DNA from: Scedosporium boydii
Lineage: Eukaryota; Ascomycota; Sordariomycetes; Microascales; Microascaceae
DNA length: 64,000 nt
Assembly: GCA_002221725.1 (NCBI GenBank)
Contig: NJFT01000134.1
Span: 1-64,000, forward strand
Direction of reading: 5' to 3'
This document shows, piece by piece, positions 21,729-36,758 of this stretch. A program made the translations under genes and the position numbers. The notes beneath the pieces are model-generated. The model did no database searches and was not told the DNA's origin. It was given only the letters and a program-made list of their open reading frames with translations. Numbering within the stretch: position 1 is the first letter of the stretch; the number at the start of each line of letters is the position of its first letter.

Positions 21729-24700
21729 GATGATGGTCTATTCTATATTCGAAGGAGCCTTCGTCAGGATCTACGCTGAAGAAAACAATCGTGTTCGACT
21801 ATTCCGGGAGAACCTATAATACCTTCGAACGTTTGTTAGTCTGAAGGTCCAAGGTCCAACAAGCTGTCCAGTTTGCAGAAATTTGTCAACAGGGGGCGCG
21901 CCGCTGGGGTAGCATACACACCTTGCGCAGAACCTGGGGTAAAAAGTCTTGGGGACGGGAAGGGAAAAGAAGAGGGGGAGGCGACAAATGGGGGCGAGAA
22001 GAGAAGGTGTCACGACAAGGAGATGCCAGCACCCGTTTGGGTATTTAGTGTAATGGGTCGCTGGAGGGAATCCGGAGAAGGCGCCCACCAAGCCGAGGCA
22101 TGTGTCTGCGTGGGTGCGGCTGAGGAGACGAGAAAACAGCACGAGGTCGAACGTTGGGCTGCACTACGGCCCCTACGGGACTTTTTCTTTTAGTGGAGGT
22201 TATGCGGATGAAGCACACTAATGGCGCACTACGCGGAGATAAGAGCCCCTTCTGAGACCCCGTCTCCGTCCCGACAACCACTACGCGGTCATTTTTGCAT
22301 TTTTTTTCCCATGTGAATCTGGGGCGCCAAGTAGCGCAGTTGCACTAAAATTCATAGTTCAAACACTCCGCCTGGAGTTAATAAATGGACAGCTGGCAAT
22401 TTTGTTAGAGATTCCCACGTTGGACATTTCAAATTGTGCCTCTGTTGATTCGTCCCCCAGTTCTCCCCAGAAATTCAGAAATGCGGAGCCGAGGAAGCGA
22501 CCGCTTTTTAGCTGGAGAGCGAGGCGCATCCATCAATTGACGAATATCGCCTCCCCAAGGTGCTATCTGCATACCTTCGAAAATTTGCGCTTGGATCTGG
22601 GCCGAGTATGACCTCATAACCCCTGTGCAGATTTTCTGCAGATGAATTATGGAGATTGCTGCAGATTAATATTCATGTATGGCCTCATTTGCTTGCGTTG
22701 CTGAAGATTTATGTGTTTAATGAGGTGCACTGTTCAACCGAGGCTGCCCGCTCAATCTACGAAGTACAGATCAAGTACAATCTCGTGACAAGCCCGGACA
22801 CGTCGGACACGCTGCAAGGGAAGTTCCGAGTTTGTGATGTGCATCACGTGATAGCGCGTTGATTGCCCCACAAGCCCAGTAAACTATAAACGCGGTTGCT
22901 CCGTTGCTTTTTGGTTTCACCATCTTCCTTCCACCTCACCAACGCACACGCGTCAATCCATGATCGAAACCGCAGCCCTCGATCGGTGCTTGGGAGTCTT
23001 TGCCTGAGCCTCACCATCGCTCTAATTTCCTCTCATACAGCCCTGAACAGATGGCCAAGCAAATTCGAACCGACCGACACGAAAAGCCCTTTCGCGACAC
23101 CCCCTCGCACATTTCCACGCACGACGCCTCCTCCACAGTTCTCCGACTCATGTTTTCCCCGAAAGGGGAATGTCCATCGTGGGCCTCTCAAAAAGGCTGG
23201 GACCCTGTCAATACGCCGCCCTAGAGCCTGAATCGGGATCTCTTTGCCTGCGGTATCAAGTATTGCTGGTGCCACGTCATGCTTGGAAACAAGTTTGGCA
23301 CGGTCTAATGAGGGAATGTGTTTCGGAACTTAACCCTAATAGCGTACCTTGGTTCGCTCAAAGTCTTGCGCTCCTCGTCTGTTCGAAGCTGCTGTTTATT
23401 TCACCTAGGCCACCCTACCGCGCCGCCGCTGAAAAGTGGTCCCGTGGATCCGGGCGTCTGGAGGAAGGACCAGCGGTGGAGGACAATCCAGTCACTGGTT
23501 TTCCGGTGTGCGAAAGGGCAGATCTCTGAGTCAAAAGCGGGTAAGAGCCTCTGGTCTGAGGTCGCTCATCAGGTCTGTTCCGCTGGAGTTTGACGTAGGC
23601 CACCCAGAGACCGTTCTAGAGAAGCGGGTAGTCTCGACTGGTCTCGGAAATGTCGATGAATGCGTATCCTTCCGAGGTCTAAACTTGCCCCATAGGTCAG
23701 GATCCTCCTGCCTACACCTGTGGCGTTTGGTGTGCGGTTGAAGAGAATGGGTAGGGCACGGCTCGGCTACACACGGTCAGGACTTTCGTTCATTTCAGTC
23801 ACCTTTGCGTGGGTTCTGCTTCGCCCGAATCACTTGGTCTTTCAATCAAGCCTTGTGAGCGAGGCGCCCTCAGCTACATACGGAAATGACATCTTTCAAT
23901 CCTGATTCGTGGCTTTCTGCCACTCCAACAGCCTATGCGAGGCCCTCCGTACCCTGCATCTTCTGACACAAACCCGGAAGCCGTTAACGGTGGATGCGCA
24001 TTCTCGACGTGGACCTTCCAACTCGGATGACTGCGCTCTAGGCCTCACCGTGACAGTTGTTACGGCGTGTCATGTTTTGCCATGTGGTCTGGCCAGCGCA
24101 TTAACTTCCAAACCATGGTTGCCTAGTCCCATGGCGTAGGGGGACGCCAAATTTCCGCCCTTTTGGGCAAATTTCCCTCTTTGTCGAACCCAGAAATAGG
24201 CGAGACAAGAGATGATAGCACGGGTTTTGTTGGGCGTTTTTGTCCGTGCGGAACCAGCCCTCCGTCTGGCCTTATCAACGACCTTCGACGGAGAGGAAAC
24301 AAGAACACGTCTTTCGTTGGCACTGCGTACATACGGAAAGGCTTTTCGTCGGCCCTACTAGATTCTGCTTTGGTACCTGCGTTCATGCTGTGGGATTAGG
24401 GTTGGCGTGGGGCAACGACGGCTCTGGCTCATTGATGGCATCATCGAACCGGTCTCGAGCAAAACTGCTACTCGGGTTCTCCGGACTGGCTTGATTTCGG
24501 CCTCGTATTCAGGAGGAAGGTCGTGGTCGGATGGGCGACTGAAGCGGTTCCGGAACCCAACGAACCGTTGGTGTTTTGAAGCTTGGTGCTTCGCTGGGAC
24601 TCGTGGATGGTTCATCTGCTCGTCTTTCTGAATGGATGTGGGCAACCGGGACCATTCAAGTTTTAGGGTCCCTCCTTTTTTTTTTCTTTTTCTCTTTTTG

Positions 24701-26873
24701 GCACACCCTCTTTTGTTGGACAAGGACAGGCCATGAGGTTGGTAGTCCTGGTCGCGCCCTCTCCAGAAATGGCGAGGGCGCGACCCTCCATCTGTTTTGG
24801 GGATAAGTCTATTCCCCTTCCTGCAAGTTTATCGAAAATGCGAACGCGCTAACACGCCTACAGTTTAGACCTTAGCGTTGCACGTGGCTTACCTGCGCCA
24901 GCCAGATCTACGAAACGCCCATTTTACGATTAGCAGGGAAATAAGCGAGAAGCTTAAAATGTGATGTGACGGGCCAACGCCATTTCAGCTGAAGTCACCG
25001 TCGATCGACTGAGCCCGGTGAGCGAGCTGCGGACGATGGTTGGTCTCGCTAAGGTTCGCCACGGATGGTGCAACCCTCGCAGCTCCTCCACTTGACCGGT
25101 CCAGACCCTAGTCTTCTCGGCGTTATTCCCTGCGCCTGCTCCTCCTGCTCACCTGTCAAGCGTCTTATCGGAAAGCTCGGTTGGATAGCCACACCACACA
25201 CCGAGGCGGTGATGACGTCCTCCCCTGTCTCTGGCTCTGCAAGTTCTGCTGCATGATGTCACTGACTTCATTGCTCCAAAGCTGGTGCAATACGCATAGG
25301 TCCATCCATGCCCAGCTCTTGCCTCCTCCCCCCCCCCCCCCCCCCCCGTCCTGTGTCCTGTCACTGCATCCCACAACTCGTCTCACGTGGATCTAGTGCG
25401 GCGCACGGAAGGTGAGCCATGATGTGATTCTGTGTTAGTCGAGAATGATCTATCACATCTATTATCGAGGCCCTCTTCGTTGGGTCATCTCCGCCAACCA
25501 TGGGAAGGGGGGGTGTTCCGGGGAAACTCGGCTTTGTGCCCCGACAGTCTGTTCGAGGGTTTTTTTTCTCTGCGGGTGGTCGAAGGGCAAAAAGCCACCA
25601 TGAGAGAGGAAAAAAAAAAGCCCTATTACTGTGAAGGGAAAGAAAGATCAGTGCGATCGATTAACCAACAGTCCCTCGTCTATCCTTGTCTTCCTGCAAT
25701 GTTACGCTGTCAAAACTGCCAAAAACCCCCCTCCCCTGGAGGTGCACCTGAGCAGAGCCAGCCTCTTCCTTCGTACGACGTAGCAGGGGCCCTCCCCTGA
25801 GGTTTGGGGGCGTCGAGGTTGCAGAAGCCGTTGGGGCGCTTTGTTTCTTAAGATGCTAACTATAGAAGTGTGCGGGACACGCCAGAATATGTCAAAGCCC
25901 TTGTTCAATTAAGCTTCTGTCATGCCCCGGGGTCTTTTACGCGAAGTACACTGTTTGGCACGTTTTCTCAAGGTCATGAAATAGTCGTCAAGCTGATTAA
26001 AGAAGAAAAGAGATGCTAGCTACATGATGAAAAAAAAATAGAAAGAAACCGGGGAAAATAGAAGATCGCTATCCTAATGTTCAAGTCAAGAACTCCCCTT
26101 GGTGTGCAAATTACCGAAGATAAAGTTCACTGAGCTCAACACGAGCGCCAGATTGCGAATTAAAACACAGACCCCATCGTCAAAACAAGCACTCATCGTC
26201 TCCGCACCAGACCCCCACCCTTGACCCAGCATTCGTCGGCTTGCGTTAGCTATTATTAGTCGGGATCCAGATCTATTCTCTTTTTCCCCTCAAAGCGTCC
26301 ATTTTCGTTTCCCGGCAGGTCGCTGTCGTATGTTTTTTCACGTCTGTGGTCTCGTTTCCGACTTGCAAAGAGGTCAACCTCGCGCGAGCCTCATCCGCGG
26401 GAAACGGTGGGTGTCTGCCGCGGCTCTTGTTTTTCGTCCCCCTCCCGAATTTCCACTCCCACCCGGGTTGTTCCAATATTACCTCGTTTTCTTGACAATT
26501 TGGTCATTATTAAAACCTTTCCGCATCGAGAGCGGTAGGTCGCACATGCATAAACTCCCCCATCCCCGTGTTAAGAGAGAAAAGAAGAAGAAAGGAAAAA
26601 AGACAATCTCTAGGGCGCCATCTCATGTCCGAAAAGTGTCCGCAGGCTATCCATGTCTTGCGCCACGGACAGACCCAAAAGAGGAAAAAGAAGAAAGAAG
26701 AAACCCATTTCCCCTCCTTTTCTTTTCGATTAAACGCCAAACACCTAGGGAATCGGCCCACATCGGTGAGCTTCGTCGGTTTCCTGAAAACGGACGTACA
26801 TGTCCTCTGAGTGGGATGCTACGCCATCGTCTTCGTGCTCATGGGCATCACAGCCGTCAGCCTGCGGAACGGA
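21729..26873. other. 5.1 kb gene-poor region
   Basis: Begins with the upstream region of the acyl-CoA synthetase. The rest holds many short open frames with no recognisable domains, a TACGAAGTAC motif at 22758-22767 and a poly-C tract. A small ATG frame at about 23051-23224 (MAKQIRTDRHEKPF...) is not supportable as a gene. No transposon open frame was seen. Confidence 0.45.
25328..25347. repeat. Poly-C homopolymer of 20
   Basis: An unbroken run of 20 C in an otherwise mixed sequence. Length is prone to sequencing error. Confidence 0.85.
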
Positions 26874-27091
26874 TTAGTTTTTATGGTCTTCTTCGATAAT
26901 TCTCTTGCCATGATGCTGCTGGGAAGGAGCAAAAAGGGAGTTAGAGCGGTGGGGGACAAAGGCACTGGACTTACAAGACATTGCATGCAAGCTTCGCCGT
27001 TGACATAGACCCAGTTCTGGCAAGACTTGGTATAAAAGTACTTGCACCTGTACTTGTAGAAACCGCCGCCGGTACTCAGGCTAGTAGCCAT
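26874..27091 (-). CDS. Small conserved-looking Cys/aromatic-rich fungal protein
   Basis: Two exons, 27091-26975 and 26918-26874, with a 55-nt intron (GTAAGT...CCCAG), give a 53-residue protein. Its core is GGGFYKYRCKYFYTKSCQ followed by NWVYVNGEACMQC. Four Cys spaced as C..C..C..C suggest a small metal site or disulfides. The tail is HHGKRIIEEDHKN. I have the impression of similar short proteins in other filamentous ascomycetes, but no function is known to me. It has no signal peptide or membrane segment. The acceptor is a CAGCAG tandem, so splicing may add or drop one Gln. It sits alone in a gene-poor tract. Confidence 0.7.
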
Positions 27092-27353
27092 GGTGCAAAA
27101 AGTGAGGAAGAGAAAAGGGAAATTAAGAAATTAACAAGTTGGTAAAGTTGTAAAACAAGCTAGTTGATACAGAGGCGAAGTGGATCAATCGAAACGATGA
27201 AGGCCACTACCCGCTGGCAGTGAAGCGGTTTTAACTGCTTGTGGAAAGCAGGGAGATCCCGAAAACCGGTTCGTGATGGGCGAATCGAGGAAAGAGAGAG
27301 GAGATATGAGGCTAATGGGGGTCACGAGTCCCAAGGAGGATGGAGAAGGGAGT

Positions 27354-27375
27354 TGTATATATACGTATATAAGCC
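27354..27375 (-). promoter_or_regulatory. Candidate TATA region of the small Cys-rich gene
   Basis: A TATATA-rich element about 265 bp upstream of the ATG at 27091, readable as TATATA on either strand. Position and composition only; weak. Confidence 0.25.
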
Positions 27376-29403
27376 TGAAAGCCCAAGGCCGTGGTAACGG
27401 AATTGGCTTCGGTTACAGATTGGAAAATCAGAGACAATATAACGTGCAAAGAAGAAGAAACATGATAAGACGAGAAGAATGGAAGGATTCCGAGGACAGG
27501 ATGAGATGACAAGGGAGAAGATAGAGAAATGGCGTCATGACATGACACGAGGGATCGGGTTCCACTGGGGAGTTAAATATATATTCGGAATACATATCTA
27601 CATCCGAGGACCTATCGCCTTTCTTCTTGTTGGTTGGGTGGTCAGCAAGCAAGCGAGCAGCAGCGGCAGGAGCAGATCGGAGCAAGGAGAAGCTCATGCT
27701 TCATTCAAAGGAATAAAGGCCGGGCGTGGTCCACATCTGCTTCTCGACAAGGACATGAGTGGGGTGAGGTTAAATCCCGATGCAGACGCGAGGCACGCCT
27801 TGCGTCCGTATATAAGAGATGTGTTACAGCTAGCCACTGCCCACCCATGGCGTTGGAGACGGACGGGTGCGCGTAGTGAGGTCCTAGATAGGCCCAAGAC
27901 TTGGACCGGACGAGGGAAAAGTGGTGTTAGGCCGTTTGCACAACAGGCCACATGGGGATGAGCAATATTATCGACCAATGCTGTGTATTTTAGGGCTTGG
28001 AGCAAGTTGTAACGGATACGATGGACAAAGGGACGTTGGATCTCTCTCATTGGCAAAACTGCTCCCAATGCTACTATTACAGACCCGCGGTTGCATCAAG
28101 AGAGGGCCCGGGATGCACCAAAGCACCGACGACTTAGGCCGGGTCCGGACTGGACCCTTCGAAACTTGAACGAGGGGGTCCAATGCGTTAACTCTCGGCA
28201 GAAGGGACCCCGGCCGGCTCTCCCTAGTCACATCCATGGGTATGCTGCTTGCAAGGCGGTATCGACTCGGCCCCGTAATTTCCGTGTTCTTTCGGTTTGG
28301 GGGGAAGTCGTGTGCAGTTTTTGACGAGATGAGATAGAGAAAACAATATTAAACAGCCTTTATGACTGGGGAAAACAAGACGAGATACAAGTGCGAAGTA
28401 GTGCGGACGGCGACTCTTGTTTTCGACTTAGAAAAGTGGTCCTCTGTCCTAGTGCGGTAACGTGCTTCTTCTGCTTTGCTCAACTTTCCTCTTTTGCGCA
28501 GGAGGTATTGTAGGCCACGGGAACTCCTATTGGGAAACCGACTGCTTTCGCATCATACTTGCTACTTTGGCACTTTCAAAAGAGGACTAGACTAGGAGGG
28601 TCAACTTGGGAGGGTCGCATGCAGCAGTTTGTCAGAAGAGAAGAGAAAGAAAATAATGTGGCAGAAGACGGAAAGGGAATGAAAATGGCAAGGTCTTACG
28701 CAGCAGGCAGTCTCGCCTGTGAGCCGTTGCATATCATGGGTCCTCCATTTTACCCACTTTTCCTCCCCCACACACGCCACAGAGCTGTTTCGAGAACGAG
28801 AGGGTTGTCGAGACATTGCTTTTTCCATCGTGGAAATGCACCAGACGGCGAATTTGAATCGATCAGCAAAGTCTATCCAAAAAACCTCCGGGAGTAGGAC
28901 AAAGCTCCAGCTAAGCGATCGTCGGGAAATTCGCCGCAAGAAGAGGGGTGCGCGTCGTGTTGAAGGGAGAGAGCATCATCGAATTTTGACTGGGAGAAAA
29001 ACCTGGAAACAACATGGAGTCTCACACATCCACATCCCCATCCACCACACGCACACACCCTCTGCCGAGAAAGCCTGGCCTCGTATATGTACAGTTACTG
29101 TTTTGATCGAGTGTTGAAAGCGAAAATCAGGCATATTGATAATCAACAATCAGCACCTCGGCCATGTTGGTATCCTCGTACCTTTCACGCGTCGTTCATT
29201 TGCTGAGAAGCCCCCCCGACAATGGAACGGGTGGCGGGTGATGGGTGACGACGGGTGGCGATGCAACCCGACGCCGACAGCGCCAGCGCAAAATGCGTGA
29301 TTCCGGGAGACGCGGGGCGAAACGCAACTTCGAAATTCGATGTTCGATTTCGATGTTCCAGCAGCCAAGCTTCAAATGGGGTCGGTCGGGCATGGACGTG
29401 GCT

Positions 29404-29425
29404 AGGCCAGGCCAGGCCAGGCCAG
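29404..29425. repeat. AGGCC short tandem repeat
   Basis: Four perfect AGGCC units plus a partial one. Confidence 0.8.
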
Positions 29426-30947
29426 ACCCGCGGCAGGCAAAGCCTGGAGTCTCGCTTCGTCCCCAATAAGGCTGATTTGAGTCTTCGAATTGACGGGTCA
29501 AGTCTCGGTTGACCACCTGTAGCGACGGGAAGGCGGGCCAGCCAGGTCGAGGATCGACTCGAACTAGGACTGGATGGGGCAAATCCAAGTGCTGAGATTA
29601 CCGCACTGCAGCAGACTTCGTAGTGTAGGCAACGAGGCACTAAGGAGGAAAATCGGGCCAGGTCTCGATCAAGCGCATCTCGGACGCTCGTCTAGTGTCG
29701 TTGTAGAATAGTGGCATGCATTGCATCCGTTTTAGCACGGGAAGATCCATTGGAAGCCTGGTGGAGCTCGAGACGACATTTGACAGACGTTTTGGACTAT
29801 CGATATGACTGCATCCGTGGGACGTATGAGAGGGTAGTTGATTGTGCATGTATTACGCTCGAATCGAATGGCGTAGACGAAACATCGAGATATCGACGTC
29901 AATATTGACGCGTTTCCCTCCACCACATATTCCCGCTGACCTATTATTCCGCTCTTCTACCAATGCGCCTGCCATTCTATCTAACCAGTCCAACACTTGC
30001 CGAATCGGACCGGAGTAGGCCGTGAGGGGTGGGTCTTTCCTCCCTCTCCAGTGTCCTCCCCGCCCATGACCACGACGGGGTTTCGTTGGAGGGAGGAGGG
30101 ACACTTAGACTTGAGTAAATCTCTACGTCGTAATCTTACCTTCCCCTTATTTTCATCAAATGCACAGGTAGCTCAATGTCGCTTTTTTTTTTTTTTACTA
30201 ATTGTATCATGTGCCCTCAAGCACGGATCAACGGACTTGGGGGCGGATCAAAAGCGAAGTGGGCGGCTCTTTCTCCTTCCCGCTTTTAATGTAGAGGACC
30301 TGTCTTTTTTCTGTATTCGTATCTGTATATCCGGCCGACCTATTATTCCAGGAGGGATATCCTCCGAGTGCTCACCCGCAGCATTGAGCAGATTGAACAG
30401 GTTCCACTCGCCAACGACCAGTGACAATGACTAACACTCGTTCAATGAAATATCCTGAAGTCAAGGTCCTGAGCTTTGTGATGGTGTCTCGTGCAATTGG
30501 TTATTAGATTCACTCCCTTTCACCTTCGCCTTTCCCTGTCCTCCGCAACAGATGGTCACCCAAGGTCCCGTGACTGGCAACATTGGCTACCACGCTGGCT
30601 GGCTAGGGCTTATTATAGTTCTAGGGCATGCGACTCTGTTTCCTTTCTCCCGTGTCCGTTTCCATTCCGCGGGGAGGCAAGGGGCCCCCGATACAGAGAT
30701 TGATTAAATTGATCCCTAGATACGAAGTACCTGAACCGGGTTTAATCAAGACTCAACCCTTCTATATTTGGATTAGAGGTTTCTTGGCATCACATGGCAC
30801 CCACCTACAAAGTGTGCAACTTCCCGTCTACCTGATGAAGCAGGAGTGCGTCTGTCAATGGCCGGGGAATTTGTTCCATTGCCTCCCGCCAGTTGCCACT
30901 TCCTCTAACTGTGTACTAGGCTATATTGTGTGTGTGTGTACCACAGC

Positions 30948-31409
30948 ATGGATTTTAATCTGGGGAAGTCTTCCGAAGCAGCGAGGCTCCTATCCTCAGA
31001 ACAAGGAGCCGTCGAGTCAGCTGCAGATGAGTGAGGCGCGAGATGTAAGACGACAATGGAGAGATGGGGCCTACGACTGACCACCTCAACTGGCTTTCCT
31101 CCCCAGTTACCTACACCCCAAGCCAGTTTCTTGACTACGCCCTTGCCTCTTCTTCCTTGTTCGGCCCCAATTCCTTCCAATGCAAGGCGGCCGCGACTTC
31201 CGGGGCGAGGAAGAAAAAAGATCCAGCGTACGTCATCGCTCGTGTCCTCGACCTTTCTTATCCTAAGCCCCTTCCCGGTATGTCTTCATGCTGCACTCGA
31301 GACTCAATTTGCTTACTCACTCTCCCCTCTGGCTTTTCAATTGTTCTACTTCAGGACTCATACATATACCTCGTCGTTACTAGCGCCCGTGTGATGTTGC
31401 GCCGAGGCC
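30948..31409 (+). CDS. Weak two- or three-exon candidate gene, unknown function
   Basis: An ATG at 30948 opens a coding-like peptide (MDFNLGKSSEAARLLSSEQG...) up to a GTGAGG donor at 31031. An acceptor ending at 31122 continues in frame with QFLDYALASSSLFGPNSF and on to PAYVIARVLDLSYPKPLP. There a GTATGT donor and a CTACTTCAG acceptor would splice to a short tail ending in RRY-stop. Roughly 85-90 residues. Composition looks protein-like, but no family was recognised and the first acceptor is weak. Confidence 0.25.
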
Positions 31410-33211
31410 TGGTCCCATCTTGAAGTCCCATCGTGAAAATCAAGACATGTGGATGAGGGCAAGTTGGCAAAGTTTTTTTCCCAGCTTTTACCTCATCAGA
31501 CTGCGTCCCTTGAGAGACAATGTCGTCAAAAGGCAGGCTACACTACGACACTACGCATACACTAGGCATCGCCGGTGTTGGGTGGGGAAATGGTGTTTAC
31601 AATTGTAATATGAGAGGGCCAAGGTAACGGCACCACGCACTCTTTGCTGCGTCCCGCCAAAATAGGCAATGCGCATGCGCCGAGAACGACGTCTTCCCTC
31701 GAGAAACCCTGGCACATCTTCGTAGGGGTCCTTCTTGTTCTTATTCCCCTCGCACTATACTGCTTACCTCTTAGTTACTCTCCCAAGTTGCATAATCCTC
31801 GGTGACCCAGCACCGAGAGACTGGACGACATTGAAAACGGCCTTTTGCCTGTGGTCTGAATGCAACGCATCATACGATCGTATCGACGGACAATTCCGTT
31901 TATATGCGGCCAAGGTTCCATCCGGAGCGATAGGTCCTTGATTTGATCCTTCTAGACTTTCGGGGTGTTGCTTGCTTCGGACGAAGTACTCCGTAGATTA
32001 GTTGAGTTCGTCTTAGAAGTTTGCCGTTGAACCCCAATCGATATCTCCTTACCAAGTACCTTCCTTCCTCGACATCATAGGGATCTGAATGCTAACCTAT
32101 CGCCGCTGCGGAACGATACGCGTAAAATACTTAGAATTCAGATCGAGAAGGTGGCTCCTTGGCCGTGACCTGTCATTTTCTTAATCAAGATTGCCTTGCC
32201 CCACGCTTGTATCTCGATCTAGTTTACTACTCTGCAGAACGCCTTTCATGAAATCGGAGTTCCAACTTTAGCTGCCGGGTTGACTCGGAGCATTGAAAAC
32301 GTAAAGAAATGATAATAGCCTCGCTTATTAGGGCTCAGCCCCGTCCTTTTCATCCCCACAGTAGAGAGTTTGAAGCCGTCACATATCCACGAGTTCGTAG
32401 TCGTTTCGGCACTTCAAAAGGATCATTGATGTCGAAAACTGCACTATAATACACTATACTCTTACGTCCTTCTAGCTCGTGTCAGTGACTCGTGGCGGGG
32501 ACGCCCCGCTCTTGGCTTGTCCGTGGGTTTTCCATCGCTAGATCGCTAAGGAACAGGCATAAGTAGTGTAGATCGAGAGAGGCGAAAAAATGACAAAAAT
32601 AATAAGAATAAAAACCGTTCTTGTCCAATAACAGCCTAGTCGCCTCTATGCAAGACTGCGGAACCGCAATTCAACTTCAGCTCCGAAAGAATATGGCGAT
32701 GGATTATCATTTGTCGTTTTGGTCAACGTGGATGACGGGGCTCCGGTGCCTGTAACACCCTGCATGCTTCAAGAAACTATCTGCTCGGCTATGACGAACT
32801 TCCATTGATCGATCTCCCGGCCCACAACGTCGTACGAAGGATTCTCGTAGTTCCTACGAGATAGCTTCATGTGACTGTGTAAAACAATACACGTGGTGGA
32901 ATGATGGGCGTGAGGGAGTGCAGCACTGACATCAATCTTACTTACAACCCACTTCGCGAGCCAGACCGTCTTTTCCTCATGTTCTATTTTATTACCTCCA
33001 TGCGATACGAGCCTTCTAAAAACAGAGGGGGAAAACAAAATCTATCTCTAATAACAGTCTTGGAGAGGAATCGAATGCTCTCTCTTCCCTCTTCTCTCTT
33101 CGCCCAGATGATCCACTCCAAGGTTCAGATAGATTCCTTCCATGACAGTAACGCTTGATAAACTCCTTTTTTTAAACCCACCATGCCAAAATAAACGCCA
33201 ACCTGTAGTTA

Positions 33212-35724
<2,513 letters not shown>

Positions 35725-36758
35725 GGTTTGAGTCGGGGGACGTGGAGTGGGGGTTTATATAGAAAGGAAGAAAAAAAAAAAACAAGACGCCTGAATCAGA
35801 GCTGGTTGCCTGGAGCTTCCTTGGCTGCGCGTTTGCTCCAGTTGACCAAGGCAACCTGCAGTAATTGCCCAATTGCAAACAGAAACTTCTCTCAGTGGGG
35901 CGCGTTTGTGAAGATGGTGGTTCTTGGACGCTCTCTCCGCGTAGACCTGCTCTTTCCGTTTGGACGCGATTCGGGGAGGAGATGGACAGTGGGAAATTTT
36001 TTGGAGAAGGTGCGAAAAATGCGGCGGTTGCTAAAATTATCATTATCGTTATCGTTATCGATAAGACAAATGTTCTCCGACTACACTAGTGTATACTGTG
36101 TGGATACACTCGATCGCAAATCATATGTACTGTATTCACTGATTGTGCCTGGGTCCAAGACCTGGACCAAACTTGTGTGGTGGGGTTTGAGGAGATGCTG
36201 GGTTTATTGTGTGCACATCAAATTTGATACTTTAGTCTAAGCAGAGCAATAGAGCAAGAGCTTTGAGACGTACATCAAGCTGGGACACCTTATGATGAAG
36301 ATGCCAAATAAATGCAAACATTCCTGTTGTTTATCGATACAACTTATATATATTCCCCCTGTAAACCGGAAAGCAAACACTTTTCTCATATCCCTCTAAA
36401 ATTTCCGATTGCCATCTCCAATGTTGTCTTGAGCTTGGCTTGCACTAGGCTTCTGTCCAGGCAGATGGTATGAAAACATTTAGCTATGGCTATGGTGGGT
36501 GGGAAAAGAGTGAAAAAGATCCAAGATGAAATTTTGGTCCCCTCCCCAATGTGAGAAAGAACATTTCTCCTTTGCACCTGCCCGCTTTATCCTCTTACCT
36601 AGGTGATTTTATTAGGTATGTAAATGCAGCCAAGGTAGAATTATTTTTATCTCTCTCTCTTCTTTTTCTTTACTTGACACTTTGTCCCTTCTCCTCCTGC
36701 ATCGCCGACTGTAACTGAAACTCTTCATCTACCAAATCCTGGGAATATTTACAGAACG
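35725..36758. promoter_or_regulatory. Shared divergent upstream region of PRP43 and PRMT5
   Basis: A 1.03 kb region between two divergent ATGs. It has a pyrimidine-rich leader just before the PRMT5 ATG (36650-36690) and a TTATCG-type short repeat near 36035-36062. No specific factor site can be assigned. Confidence 0.45.

Larger units (their letters stand above)
27092..33211. other. 6.1 kb gene-poor region
   Basis: Upstream DNA of the small Cys-rich gene, then a long stretch without recognisable genes. It holds a short AGGCC repeat (29404-29425), a T run near 30183, a TACGAAGTAC motif at 30721-30730, and one weak two-exon candidate (30948-31409). Many short frames on both strands are discordant and lack domain character. 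Confidence 0.45.

Noticed and set aside
26330..26899. 189-codon plus-strand frame
   Set aside because: Low-complexity Lys/Arg/Pro composition, overlaps the small Cys-rich gene antisense, no domain.
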